Assembly (NCBI GenBank): GCA_021443825.1
Contig: JABUTE010000024.1
Span: 1 to 14,363, forward strand
Direction: 5' to 3'
Length of the DNA: 14,363 nucleotides
Origin: Bacillota bacterium
Lineage (GTDB): Bacteria > Bacillota > Clostridia > Peptostreptococcales > Anaerovoracaceae
This document shows, piece after piece, positions 1 to 6,186 of the stretch. Below the pieces are notes generated by a model, which worked only from the letters and a program-made list of their open reading frames with translations, had not been told where the DNA came from and did no database searches. Numbering within the stretch: position 1 is the first letter of the stretch; each line of letters starts with the position of its first letter. Made by a program: the position numbers and the translations under genes.

Positions 1-75
1 GTAGTTTCCAGCACCTCCATCGTGGAGGGCGGTGCCCACGACGTTATCCTGAAGAATGCGGCACACGACAAGTAA
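1..75 (+). CDS. C-terminal end of an unidentified protein (partial)
   Basis: Frame 1 is open from the window edge to a TAA at 73-75 and gives the last 24 residues of a protein, ending in NAAHDK. The reading is supported by codon choice like that of the genes further right and by an intrinsic terminator 27 bp after the stop. The fragment is too short to recognise a family, so no function is offered. Confidence 0.6.
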   Translation, partial: VVSSTSIVEGGAHDVILKNAAHDK

Positions 76-102
76 ATAAAGAATGCTGCAAGGCATAAAA
101 GT

Positions 103-133
103 ACCGGAGGGCATAACGCTCTCCGGTTTTTTT
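103..133 (+). terminator. Intrinsic terminator of the partial upstream gene
   Basis: A perfect 7-bp stem, ACCGGAG (103-109) with CTCCGGT (121-127), encloses an 11-nt loop and runs into a T tract ending at 133. It sits just after the stop codon of the partial gene, as expected for a rho-independent terminator. Confidence 0.85.
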
Positions 134-139
134 GATGCG

Positions 140-159
140 TGCAGGATCGAATGCTGCCG
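140..159 (+). repeat. 20-bp direct repeat, copy 1
   Basis: The sequence TGCAGGATCGAATGCTGCCG occurs here and again, identical, at 393-412, a distance of 253 bp. A shorter related stretch (GCAGGATATCAGATGCT) lies near 489-505. The repeats punctuate the hairpin-rich intergenic region. Confidence 0.8.
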
Positions 160-181
160 CAGACAGGCAGAGTGTGCCTTC

Positions 182-229
182 GCAAAGCCGGCTCGCTTCG
201 CCGTGAGCGCCATACGACTCCGGCTTTGC
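182..229. repeat. 10-bp perfect inverted repeat
   Basis: GCAAAGCCGG at 182-191 is the exact reverse complement of CCGGCTTTGC at 220-229. Between the arms GCTC (191-194) can pair with GAGC (205-208), so the whole stretch can fold as a branched hairpin on either strand. No T tract follows, so it is not a simple terminator. Confidence 0.7.
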
Positions 230-256
230 TTTCGCGGGCGTTTTCGAAACTCGCTT

Positions 257-294
257 GCAGCCATTGATCGCATTCGCGATCAGAAGTGGGCTGC
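257..294. repeat. Two-part inverted repeat (long hairpin)
   Basis: An outer stem GCAGCC/GGCTGC (257-262 with 289-294) encloses an inner perfect stem TGATCGC/GCGATCA (265-271 with 276-282) with a 4-nt ATTC loop. There is no T tract next to it. Confidence 0.65.
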
Positions 295-392
295 TCGCTC
301 AAACAATCTCAAACGACTATCCGCGCCGCTGCGGCCGATCGCCGTGGCGCTCAATCGGCTCGCTCAAGGCTCTGCTCCGGCAGCACCCTGCC

Positions 393-412
393 TGCAGGAT
401 CGAATGCTGCCG
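393..412 (+). repeat. 20-bp direct repeat, copy 2
   Basis: Identical to the 20 bp at 140-159. It lies between the GCCGAT/ATCGGC hairpin and the next hairpin cluster, so the two copies bracket about 230 bp of palindromic sequence. Confidence 0.8.
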
Positions 413-555
413 GGGTACCGCCCCCGAACCGGCCGATCGCTGTTCGGCAACGCGCCCCTGCAGATGTGCATTGCTGCACGAACGCGCAGGCAGGATATCA
501 GATGCTCGACACATGTCCGTATTCCTCGTCGCTTGCTTTTCTGAAGCGTACTGTA

Positions 556-584
556 TTGAAAAAATCTTTCGTCTTTGGTATATT
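556..584 (+). promoter_or_regulatory. Predicted sigma-A promoter for the small hypothetical gene
   Basis: A TTGAAA -35 box (556-561) and a TATATT -10 box (579-584) are separated by exactly 17 bp. This places the transcript start near 591, about 50 nt before the start codon at 643. A second TATAAT at 623-628 lies too close to the ribosome site to be the functional -10 box. Confidence 0.7.
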
Positions 585-642
585 GATTAAGTAATCCAAT
601 AAATTTGTTGATTCATTCCGAATATAATGATGGAGGCAAACA

Positions 643-951
643 ATGCTGGTAAATGATTTTGTAAAGAAGTGCGATCTGGAAATGACCAAAGACGAGCTGA
701 TCGATGCAATGGTCCACGGCGACCGTCAGGTCGACCTGATCTTTGATTTTGAAAAGACCGACTGCCCCGAAGATCCCGAATTCGCATATCTCAGATGGAA
801 CCACGAAAACTGGACCACCGTCGACGGAAAGCGTTTTATCTGCGCCTATTTCATGGACGACCGCGCTCTGTCCGACTACGGCGCCTATAACGTCAGCGAT
901 ATCGCCGCATACTTCTTCCCCGACAAGGCAAAGAAGATCATCCTCGGATAA
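643..951 (+). CDS. Small hypothetical protein, 102 aa
   Basis: This is an acidic, soluble-looking protein of 102 residues without signal peptide or membrane segment; I do not recognise the family. It is rich in Asp, Glu and aromatic residues (for example the stretch around residues 66-91 with FICAYFMDD and AAYFFPDK). The start is well supported: TGGAGG at 631-636 lies about 6 nt before the ATG, and a good promoter lies at 556-584. A strong terminator follows the stop by 30 bp. It is real by these signals, but its role is unknown. Confidence 0.75.
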   Translation: MLVNDFVKKCDLEMTKDELIDAMVHGDRQVDLIFDFEKTDCPEDPEFAYLRWNHENWTTVDGKRFICAYFMDDRALSDYGAYNVSDIAAYFFPDKAKKIILG

Positions 952-980
952 CGCGCAGGCTCCCCAAAATCAGATCTGCA

Positions 981-1010
981 AAGATGCTCACTTGCTGAGC
1001 ATCTTTTTTT
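981..1010 (+). terminator. Strong intrinsic terminator between the hypothetical and lipoprotein genes
   Basis: A perfect 10-bp stem, AAGATGCTCA (981-990) with TGAGCATCTT (996-1005), has a 5-nt loop and a T run to 1010. It lies only 15 nt before the next start codon, so it either ends the small gene's transcript or acts as an attenuator for the lipoprotein gene. Confidence 0.9.
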
Positions 1011-1025
1011 AAAGGAAATATATCT

Positions 1026-2132
1026 ATGAAGAAAAAACGACTCACATGCCTTCTTCTGACTCTTCTGCTGACAGCTGCCGCTCTGCAGGGCTGCGCACAA
1101 GCCCCGCAGCAGCAAGAGCCGCAAGGCCCCGATTACGGCCTCTACGAAAGCGATTACGGCTTTCTCACCTTGAAAAACGACGAGGAGCGAGCCATCTATA
1201 ACGGCATCGGAGAAGCCATCGAAAACATGGAGCCGGAATTCGTCTTTACCAGCGATCAGGCCCATTACGAAAATCGCATCTACAACATCTATTGCCGCTG
1301 GTACCGCGATCACCCCATCTGCTTCTGGGTCAAGATGGAATCTACCAAGGTCTTTGAGAACCCCTCTCAGGGCGATGCCCATGAATACCAGCTCACCTTC
1401 TTTTATACCGAACGTGATAAGGATACGGTGGCAAGGCAGCGGAGCGAGCTGAACGACAGACTGGATGCCCTGCACGCAGAGGCAGACGGCCTGACCGACA
1501 GCGAAAAGGTGCGCTTCTTCTACGACTATCTTTGCAAATACGTGGTCTATACCGACGAGCTGCGCTGGGATCAAAGCTGCTATAACTCTCTGGTGAAAAA
1601 CAAAGGCGTCTGCTCCGGCTACGCATCGGCCCTGCAGGCTCTTTGCCTGCGGGAGGGCATTCCGGCGCTGCAGGTCTTCGGCAGAGAGCGTCTTCCCCAT
1701 GGCGCCGATCCCGGCGACAACCACATCTGGAACATGGTGCAGCTGGAAGAAAACTGGTATTACCTGGATCCCACCTTCGGCCGCAAGCGGGAAGACCGCC
1801 CCGTCAATTACGAATACTTCCTGCGGTCGCACGCCGAGATCAACAAAGATCACGAAGTAGACCAGAGCTTTTGCGAATATCCAAAAGCGCCGATGGACGG
1901 CGAACCGGCAACCCTCAAGCTGGAGGATTATTCCCTGGCGCAGGTCGAGGACTATCTGCGCAGCCGGCCGGAGGGAGAAAACCATATGATCCTGCAATTT
2001 GCCTTTGAAGAAGACTTCGCTGCCGCCGAGGCCGACCTTGCCTCCATCAAAGAGGCTGCGAAAGCATCCGTCGGCCGCGACATCAGCACCTACAGCCATC
2101 CCTACACCAAACGGATCCAGCTCAGCTGGTAG
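1026..2132 (+). CDS. Lipoprotein with transglutaminase-like (cysteine protease fold) domain, 368 aa
   Basis: Residues 1-22 form a lipoprotein signal peptide (basic KKKR, a leucine-rich core, lipobox LQGC) with the lipidated Cys at 23, so the protein should be anchored outside the membrane. The domain around residues 155-255 shows a transglutaminase-type triad: Cys196 in KGVCSGYA, His233 in DNHIWN and Asp248 in YYLDPTFG. Families of this kind include peptidases, amidases and cross-linking enzymes acting on cell-wall or surface proteins; the substrate cannot be told from sequence. The C-terminal ~100 residues have no recognised domain. An AAAGGA ribosome site (1011-1016) precedes the ATG. The gene begins only 15 nt after a strong terminator, leaving no room for a promoter of its own unless it lies inside the upstream gene. 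Confidence 0.87.
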   Translation: MKKKRLTCLLLTLLLTAAALQGCAQAPQQQEPQGPDYGLYESDYGFLTLKNDEERAIYNGIGEAIENMEPEFVFTSDQAHYENRIYNIYCRWYRDHPICFWVKMESTKVFENPSQGDAHEYQLTFFYTERDKDTVARQRSELNDRLDALHAEADGLTDSEKVRFFYDYLCKYVVYTDELRWDQSCYNSLVKNKGVCSGYASALQALCLREGIPALQVFGRERLPHGADPGDNHIWNMVQLEENWYYLDPTFGRKREDRPVNYEYFLRSHAEINKDHEVDQSFCEYPKAPMDGEPATLKLEDYSLAQVEDYLRSRPEGENHMILQFAFEEDFAAAEADLASIKEAAKASVGRDISTYSHPYTKRIQLSW

Positions 2133-2161
2133 CCGGCGCAAGATCCCGTACCCCCAAAATC

Positions 2162-2200
2162 AAAAAACCATGCGTTTGAAACAGAACGCATGGTTTTTTT
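2162..2200. terminator. Bidirectional terminator between the lipoprotein gene and proA
   Basis: A perfect 15-bp stem (2162-2176 with 2185-2199) has an 8-nt loop; its core is CCATGCGTT/AACGCATGG. The arm ends are A6 on one side and T6-T7 on the other, so it works as an intrinsic terminator on both strands. It can end the lipoprotein transcript on + and the proBA transcript on -, about 80 nt after the proA stop. Confidence 0.9.
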
Positions 2201-2279
2201 ATGGTTTTAAGGAGCAAGGACTGCCGGAAGGTGCAGCGTCAAAGCCTATCAGCACAGGGTTTTCCTGCCGGCGGCGCCC

Positions 2280-3536
2280 TTACCGGATCTGGCCGTCTCC
2301 TTTGATCACGAACTTGTAGGTGCAAAGCTCTTCCAGCCCCATGGGCCCTCTGGCATGCAGTTTTTGGGTGGAGATGCCCATTTCGCAGCCCAGGCCGAAT
2401 TCCCCTCCGTCGGTAAACCGTGTCGACGCATTGACATAGACGGCGGCCGAATCGACAGCCGTTACGAAGGCGTCGGCGGTCTTCGGATCTTCGGTAATGA
2501 TGCAGTCGGAATGGCCGGTGGAGTGAAGGCCGATATGTGCAATGGCCTCGGAAGCATCGGCGACCACATGCACCGCCAGCTTGTAATCGAGAAATTCCCG
2601 GTCGAAGTCGTTTTCGCCGGCAGGGGTGCCGTCGATGACGGCTGCTGCTGCCTCATCTAAAAACAGCTCGACCGCAGGCTTTTCTGCGGCCGTGCGCAGG
2701 GTTGTGAGCCTTTCCTTCAGTCGGGGCAGAAATGCTTCTGCAATATCCCGGTGCACCAGGCAGACCTCTGCCGCATTGCATACCGAAGGCCGGCTGCACT
2801 TGGCATTTTCCAGGATGTTCAGTGCTTTTTCCTGATCGGCTGCTTTGTCTACATAGATATGGCAGATGCCGGTTCCCGTTTCGATGACAGGCACCGTGGC
2901 ATTATCCACGCAGCGGCGGATTAAACCTGCTCCCCCGCGGGGGATCAGCAGGTCGACCAGTCCTCTTGCCGTCATCAGCTCCTCTGCCGAGGCATGGGTG
3001 GTATCCTCTACCAGGGCCAGGGCATTTTCCGGAAGACCGGCTTCTGCAAGGCCCTTCTTCATGGCCTTTACGATGGCCTCTGCCGAGGCGTGGGCTTCCT
3101 TTCCGCAGCGAAGCACGCAGGCAGAGCCGGCCTTAAGAGCCAGCGCCGCAGCATCGGAGGTGACATTGGGCCTGCTTTCGTAGATGATGGCGATAACACC
3201 CATGGGAACCGATACCTTGCTTATCTTAATGCCGTTTGGGCGGGTATGGGTGCTGAGCAGCCTGCCCACCGGATCGGGAAGGGCCGCTACCTGGCGGATG
3301 CCTTCCGCCATGGCCTTGATGCGGTCTTCCGTAAGAGCAAGCCGGTCAAGCATGGAGTCTGCGATGATGCCCTTTGCTGCCTCCATATCCAGCCGGTTGG
3401 CGGCCAGAATGGCATCGGTCCGGCAAAGAAGGGCATCTGCCATGGCATGCAGGGCGTTGTTTTTCGTTTGGGAATCTGCGGCGGCAAGGGCGGCCTTTGC
3501 CTCTCGCGCCGCAAGCAGCAGCTCATGGGTGGTCAT
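2280..3536 (-). CDS. proA: Gamma-glutamyl phosphate reductase (glutamate-5-semialdehyde dehydrogenase)
   Basis: ProA reduces gamma-glutamyl phosphate with NADPH to glutamate-5-semialdehyde, the second step of proline synthesis. The 418-residue length is normal for the family. Clear landmarks are the IYESRPNVTSDAA stretch (118-130), the glycine-rich LRCGKEA (142-148), LIPRGG (197-202), the catalytic Cys253 in RPSVCNA, and HSTGHSD (338-344) followed by NASTRFTDGGEFGLG near residues 369-383. The start lies one base after the proB stop (TAA-C-ATG on the minus strand), with a GGGAG ribosome site inside the end of proB, so the two are almost certainly translationally coupled. A bidirectional terminator lies downstream. 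Confidence 0.97.
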   Translation of the reverse strand: MTTHELLLAAREAKAALAAADSQTKNNALHAMADALLCRTDAILAANRLDMEAAKGIIADSMLDRLALTEDRIKAMAEGIRQVAALPDPVGRLLSTHTRPNGIKISKVSVPMGVIAIIYESRPNVTSDAAALALKAGSACVLRCGKEAHASAEAIVKAMKKGLAEAGLPENALALVEDTTHASAEELMTARGLVDLLIPRGGAGLIRRCVDNATVPVIETGTGICHIYVDKAADQEKALNILENAKCSRPSVCNAAEVCLVHRDIAEAFLPRLKERLTTLRTAAEKPAVELFLDEAAAAVIDGTPAGENDFDREFLDYKLAVHVVADASEAIAHIGLHSTGHSDCIITEDPKTADAFVTAVDSAAVYVNASTRFTDGGEFGLGCEMGISTQKLHARGPMGLEELCTYKFVIKGDGQIR

Positions 3537-3537
3537 G

Positions 3538-4305
3538 TTATCTTCTCCCGATAAAACGCGTGCCGACAGGCTTTCCGTCGACGATGTTATAAAGAACAGC
3601 GGGCTTCGTTCCGTTGGTGATGATCATGTCGCAGCCCTTTTCCATCACGGTCTTTGCCGCCCGGATCTTGGTGATCATGCCGCCGGTACCAAGGGCGCTG
3701 CCGGCGCCTCCTGCCAGGGCTTCGATCTGCGGGGTGATCTCGTTTACCTCTGGAATCAGCTTTGCCTGGGGATCCTTTCTGGGGTCTGCGGTATACAGCC
3801 CTTCGATGTCGGAGAACAGTACCAGCAGGTCGGCCTCGACGGTGGAGGCTACGATGGCGCCCAGGGTGTCGTTGTCGCCCACATGGATCTCATCGGTGGC
3901 AACGGTATCGTTTTCGTTGACGATGGGAAGGGCGCCCATCTCCAAAAGCCTCTTCATGGTGTTTTCGAAATTGGTGCGGCGGGTGCTGTCGTGCACATCC
4001 TCGGCGCTGACCAGGATCTGGGCGATGGTGTGGCTGTATAAAGAGAACTGGCGGTCGTACACATTCATCAGCTCGCACTGACCTACGGCGGCTGCCGCCT
4101 GCTTGGAGGGCGTATCCGACGGCCGTCCGGGCAGGTTCAGCTTGCCCACGCCCATGGCGATGGCGCCCGACGATACCAGGATCACCTCATGGCCGGCATT
4201 CTTCAGATCGGACAGCACCTTTACCAGCTCTTCCACATGGCGGATATTCAGTCTGCCCGACGAATAGGTCAGGGTCGAGGTTCCCACTTTTACAACGATT
4301 CTCAT
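3538..4305 (-). CDS. proB: Glutamate 5-kinase, short form without PUA domain
   Basis: ProB phosphorylates the gamma-carboxylate of glutamate with ATP, the first committed step of proline synthesis; its labile product is passed to ProA. The amino-acid-kinase fold is complete: KVGTS (6-10), SSGAIA (45-50), NENDTV (130-135), GDNDTL (143-148), SDIEGLYTADP (165-175) and GTGGM (207-211). At 255 residues it ends directly after the kinase domain, whereas the common form of about 370 residues has an added C-terminal PUA domain. The PUA-less form is known in some lineages, so this is not a truncation: the stop is followed directly by proA. AGAGGTG lies about 5 nt before the ATG. It has its own promoter at 4347-4375. 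Confidence 0.97.
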   Translation of the reverse strand: MRIVVKVGTSTLTYSSGRLNIRHVEELVKVLSDLKNAGHEVILVSSGAIAMGVGKLNLPGRPSDTPSKQAAAAVGQCELMNVYDRQFSLYSHTIAQILVSAEDVHDSTRRTNFENTMKRLLEMGALPIVNENDTVATDEIHVGDNDTLGAIVASTVEADLLVLFSDIEGLYTADPRKDPQAKLIPEVNEITPQIEALAGGAGSALGTGGMITKIRAAKTVMEKGCDMIITNGTKPAVLYNIVDGKPVGTRFIGRR

Positions 4306-4346
4306 TCTTTCACCTCTGTTTTGGGATGTTGCTCACTTCAAACCGC

Positions 4347-4375
4347 ATCATAGCACGATTTTCGCTGCAGAACAA
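4347..4375 (-). promoter_or_regulatory. Predicted sigma-A promoter of proBA
   Basis: Read on the minus strand there is a TTGTTC -35 box, a 17-bp spacer and a TATGAT -10 box preceded by TGC (extended -10). The start of transcription would be near 4340, about 35 nt before proB. A terminator lies between this promoter and ectB, so proBA is an independent unit. Confidence 0.75.
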
Positions 4376-4399
4376 GTGCGGCGGCCGGATCGCGACCCG

Positions 4400-4435
4400 T
4401 AAAAAAGCCGCTCCGCTGGATGCAGCGGGCGGCTT
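4400..4435 (-). terminator. Intrinsic terminator of ectB
   Basis: On the minus strand the stem AAGCCGC-CCGCTG pairs with CAGCGG-(A)-GCGGCTT around a 4-nt CATC loop, with one bulged base, and ends in a run of six T. It lies about 30 nt after the ectB stop codon and isolates ectB from proBA. Confidence 0.88.
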
Positions 4436-4466
4436 GAAAAGGTTCGTTCTTTCAGAAGCGAAGTCT

Positions 4467-5723
4467 TTACTTGTTTTTTGCCATGGCAGCGATGATGGCT
4501 TCCTTGGCGATGCCCAGACCTTCGATCAGCAGCTCGTCGCTGATGGTGAGGGGAGGCATGATCTTCAGAACGGCATCCTTGCGGCCGGCGACCTCCATGA
4601 TCAGATGGCGGTCAAAGGCTTCGTGAACGCACTCGATGGCCAGCTTGGGGTTGATGTCGATAAAGTCGATGCCCCACATGAAGCCGATGCCTCTGTAGGT
4701 GAGACGCTCGTCCATGGGCATGATCTCGGTCTTGATCCAGTTCTCGATGATCTGCGCCTGTCTCTTGACCTTTTCGTCCAGCTTGTTTTCGACGTAGTAC
4801 TTGATGGCAGCGGTGCCGCCGACGAAGGACAGCTGGTTTCCTCTGAAGGTGCCGTTGTGTTCAGCCGGGCGGAAGATATCCAGCTCGGGCTTGATCAGCA
4901 GGATCGCCATGGGCAGACCGAAGCCGCCGATGGACTTGGAGATGACGACCATATCGGGCTGAACGCCTGCTCTTTCGAAGGAGAAGAACCAGCCGGAACG
5001 GCCGTTGCCGATCTGAATGTCGTCGAAGATGAGCACGATGCCGTATTCGTCGCAGATCTGGCGCAGACCCTGCAGGAACTCGTTGCTGGCAACGTTGATG
5101 CCGCCTTCTGCCTGAACGGTCTCCAGAATGATGGCTGCGGGCAGCTCGACGCCGGAGTGGTCGTCAGAAAGGAGCCATCTCAGGTAGCCCAGCGCATCGA
5201 CACCGGGGGTTCCTTCGAAGGGAATGTGGGTAACGTTGGTGAGGGGCACGCAGCCGCCCTCGCGGGATACCTGGTCGGTGGTCAGAGCCAGAGCGCCCAG
5301 AGTCATGCCGTGATAGCCGCCGGAGAAGGCGAAGACCTCGGTTCTCTTGGTGTTCTTGCGAGCCAGCTTGATGGCAGCCTCAACAGCGTTGGTGCCGGTG
5401 GGGCCGCAGCACATGACCTTGTAGTTCATGCCGCGGGGCTCGAGGATCATCTTGTTGTAGGTGTCGAGGAATTCTTCCTTGGCGACGGTGTACATGTCGA
5501 GCAGGTTGATGGCACGGTCTTCGCTGAGATAGTCGAGGATTGCCTTCTTGATATAGGGATTGTTGTGGCCGTAGTTCATAGAGCCTGCAACAGCCAGGAA
5601 GTCGATATAGCGCTGGCCGTCAGCGGAGAACAGCTCAGAGTTTACAGCCTTGTCGAATACGACAGGATACTTTCTGCAATAGGATCTTACGATTGATTCA
5701 TTCTTTTCAAATACATCAAACAT
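4467..5723 (-). CDS. ectB: Diaminobutyrate--2-oxoglutarate aminotransferase (EctB family)
   Basis: EctB is a class III, PLP-dependent aminotransferase that moves an amino group from glutamate to aspartate-4-semialdehyde, giving L-2,4-diaminobutyrate. Family landmarks in the 418 residues are NYGHNNP (50-56), GPTGTNAVEAA (107-117), GYHGMTLGALA (136-146), FDDIQIGNGRSG (233-244) with the PLP-ring Asp at 234, the PLP lysine Lys263 in SKSIGG, and EHNGTFRG (288-295). The frame is open to 5870, but I choose the ATG at 5723: GAGGG lies 8 nt before it, the family starts here (MFDVFEKNES), and the best promoter would start transcription near 5835. Divergent lysC-asd make its substrate. No ectA or ectC is in the window, so the product may be diaminobutyrate itself. 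Family call is strong; the in-vivo direction and product use are inferred. Confidence 0.92.
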   Translation of the reverse strand: MFDVFEKNESIVRSYCRKYPVVFDKAVNSELFSADGQRYIDFLAVAGSMNYGHNNPYIKKAILDYLSEDRAINLLDMYTVAKEEFLDTYNKMILEPRGMNYKVMCCGPTGTNAVEAAIKLARKNTKRTEVFAFSGGYHGMTLGALALTTDQVSREGGCVPLTNVTHIPFEGTPGVDALGYLRWLLSDDHSGVELPAAIILETVQAEGGINVASNEFLQGLRQICDEYGIVLIFDDIQIGNGRSGWFFSFERAGVQPDMVVISKSIGGFGLPMAILLIKPELDIFRPAEHNGTFRGNQLSFVGGTAAIKYYVENKLDEKVKRQAQIIENWIKTEIMPMDERLTYRGIGFMWGIDFIDINPKLAIECVHEAFDRHLIMEVAGRKDAVLKIMPPLTISDELLIEGLGIAKEAIIAAMAKNK

Positions 5724-5741
5724 GGTCACTACCCTCTTTCT

Positions 5742-5822
5742 TACGGCACAAGAACGCCGTACGTTTATATAATTGGTGATATCGGATGCTCTTTCACGGG
5801 GAGGCTGTATGCACACACCTCC
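5742..5822 (-). promoter_or_regulatory. Two hairpins in the ectB 5' untranslated leader
   Basis: Within the roughly 110-nt predicted ectB leader, TACGGC/GCCGTA (5742-5747 with 5756-5761, 8-nt loop) lies directly upstream of the ectB ribosome site, and GGAGG/CCTCC arms (5800-5804 with 5818-5822) lie near the predicted 5' end. They may influence ectB translation or mRNA stability. I do not recognise a known riboswitch class. Confidence 0.35.
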
Positions 5823-5841
5823 ACACATAATTGATAAAAAA

Positions 5842-5870
5842 AGTATAAACAAGAACGGGCAAAAATTCAA
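5842..5870 (-). promoter_or_regulatory. Predicted sigma-A promoter of ectB
   Basis: On the minus strand a TTGAAT -35 box and a TATACT -10 box are separated by 17 bp. Transcription would begin near 5835, giving a leader of about 110 nt before the ATG at 5723. This position rules out the longer in-frame start at 5870. Confidence 0.75.
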
Positions 5871-6008
5871 TCCTTCTTTTGCGTTCCCGTCATGTCACGA
5901 GTATACAAAATGAAGTATCTGCTGTACATTCCCGAAAAGGGAAAAATAATTGTTCCTAATTCTTCAGAAAAATGTATATAAATGTTTTTAAAAACGGCAA
6001 GAAGAAGT

Positions 6009-6014
6009 TATAAT
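6009..6014 (+). promoter_or_regulatory. Candidate -10 box of the lysC-asd promoter
   Basis: A perfect TATAAT lies at 6009-6014. The matching -35 position holds only a weak TTTTTA/TTTTAA-like stretch (5985-5991). A rival pair, TTGTTC (5950-5955) with TATATA (5975-5980), has a 19-bp spacer. The AT-rich stretch 5880-6014 therefore holds the lysC promoter, but which boxes are used is uncertain. Confidence 0.5.
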
Positions 6015-6020
6015 GAAATG

Positions 6021-6186
6021 GGGAAGGGTCTACAATAAAGAGGTCCTCTTCCCGGAGGTTATTTCCCGGAAGCCAAAACAATGCAGACGTAAGGTTTGCT
6101 GCGGCAATGTAAACGTGGAATCAGTAAGAGCTGATTGTGGAGGGATGTTCCCCACCTGCAGCTGAACTATTTGTAAAGGAGAAAAC
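6021..6186 (+). promoter_or_regulatory. Structured 5' leader of lysC, class not recognised
   Basis: About 165 nt separate the predicted transcript start from the lysC ATG. The leader can form GGGAAG/CTTCCC (starting at 6021), a stem around TTGC-TGCG-GCAA flanked by ACGT/ACGT (roughly 6088-6117), AATCAG/CTGATT (6119-6136) and GTGG/CCAC (6137-6155), the last ending about 20 nt before the AAAGGAG ribosome site. Lysine riboswitches are common before lysC in Bacillota, but I find none of the conserved L-box elements, and no T-box motif. No terminator hairpin with a T tract is present, so any control would be at translation. Confidence 0.4.

Larger units (their letters stand above)
134..555. other. 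Non-coding region packed with inverted repeats
   Basis: I see no believable gene here: the open frames overlap each other, lack ribosome sites and have unnatural composition. The sequence instead holds a series of inverted repeats: AGGCA/TGCCT (165-179), GCAAAGCCGG/CCGGCTTTGC (182-191 with 220-229), a two-part stem at 257-294 (GCAGCC/GGCTGC around TGATCGC/GCGATCA), GCCGAT/ATCGGC (334-359), GCCGA/TCGGC (432-448, approximate limits) and GTGCA/TGCAC (466-479). It also carries a 20-bp direct repeat. It could be a structured RNA, a degenerate palindromic repeat element, or a mobile-element remnant; nothing in it matches tmRNA, RNase P RNA or SRP RNA landmarks I know. Confidence 0.5.

Noticed and set aside
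134..555. CRISPR array
   Set aside because: Only two exact copies of a 20-mer at 253 bp distance, with no regular repeat-spacer pattern and no cas genes.
83..594. Overlapping open frames of 102-153 codons in the region after the first terminator
   Set aside because: They overlap each other in several frames, have no ribosome sites, and read through inverted repeats with arginine- and cysteine-rich, low-information protein; the open frames follow from GC-rich repeats.
885..2141. Minus-strand open frame of 418 codons opposite the lipoprotein gene
   Set aside because: It is a shadow of the transglutaminase-like gene, which has the catalytic motifs, signal peptide and ribosome site; the shadow crosses two genes and a terminator.
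4326..5696. Plus-strand open frame of 456 codons opposite ectB
   Set aside because: It mirrors the codon pattern of ectB and lacks any recognisable motif or ribosome site.
5724..5870. Longer ectB start adding 49 residues, hydrophobic at the N-terminus
   Set aside because: The predicted promoter overlaps it, there is no ribosome site, and EctB proteins start at the shorter position; a membrane leader makes no sense for this enzyme.
6013..6165. 50-codon frame with five cysteines in the lysC leader
   Set aside because: Its ATG overlaps the TATAAT box, so it would not be in the main transcript if that box is used, and it has only a weak ribosome site. A short leader peptide from the upstream alternative promoter is not excluded.
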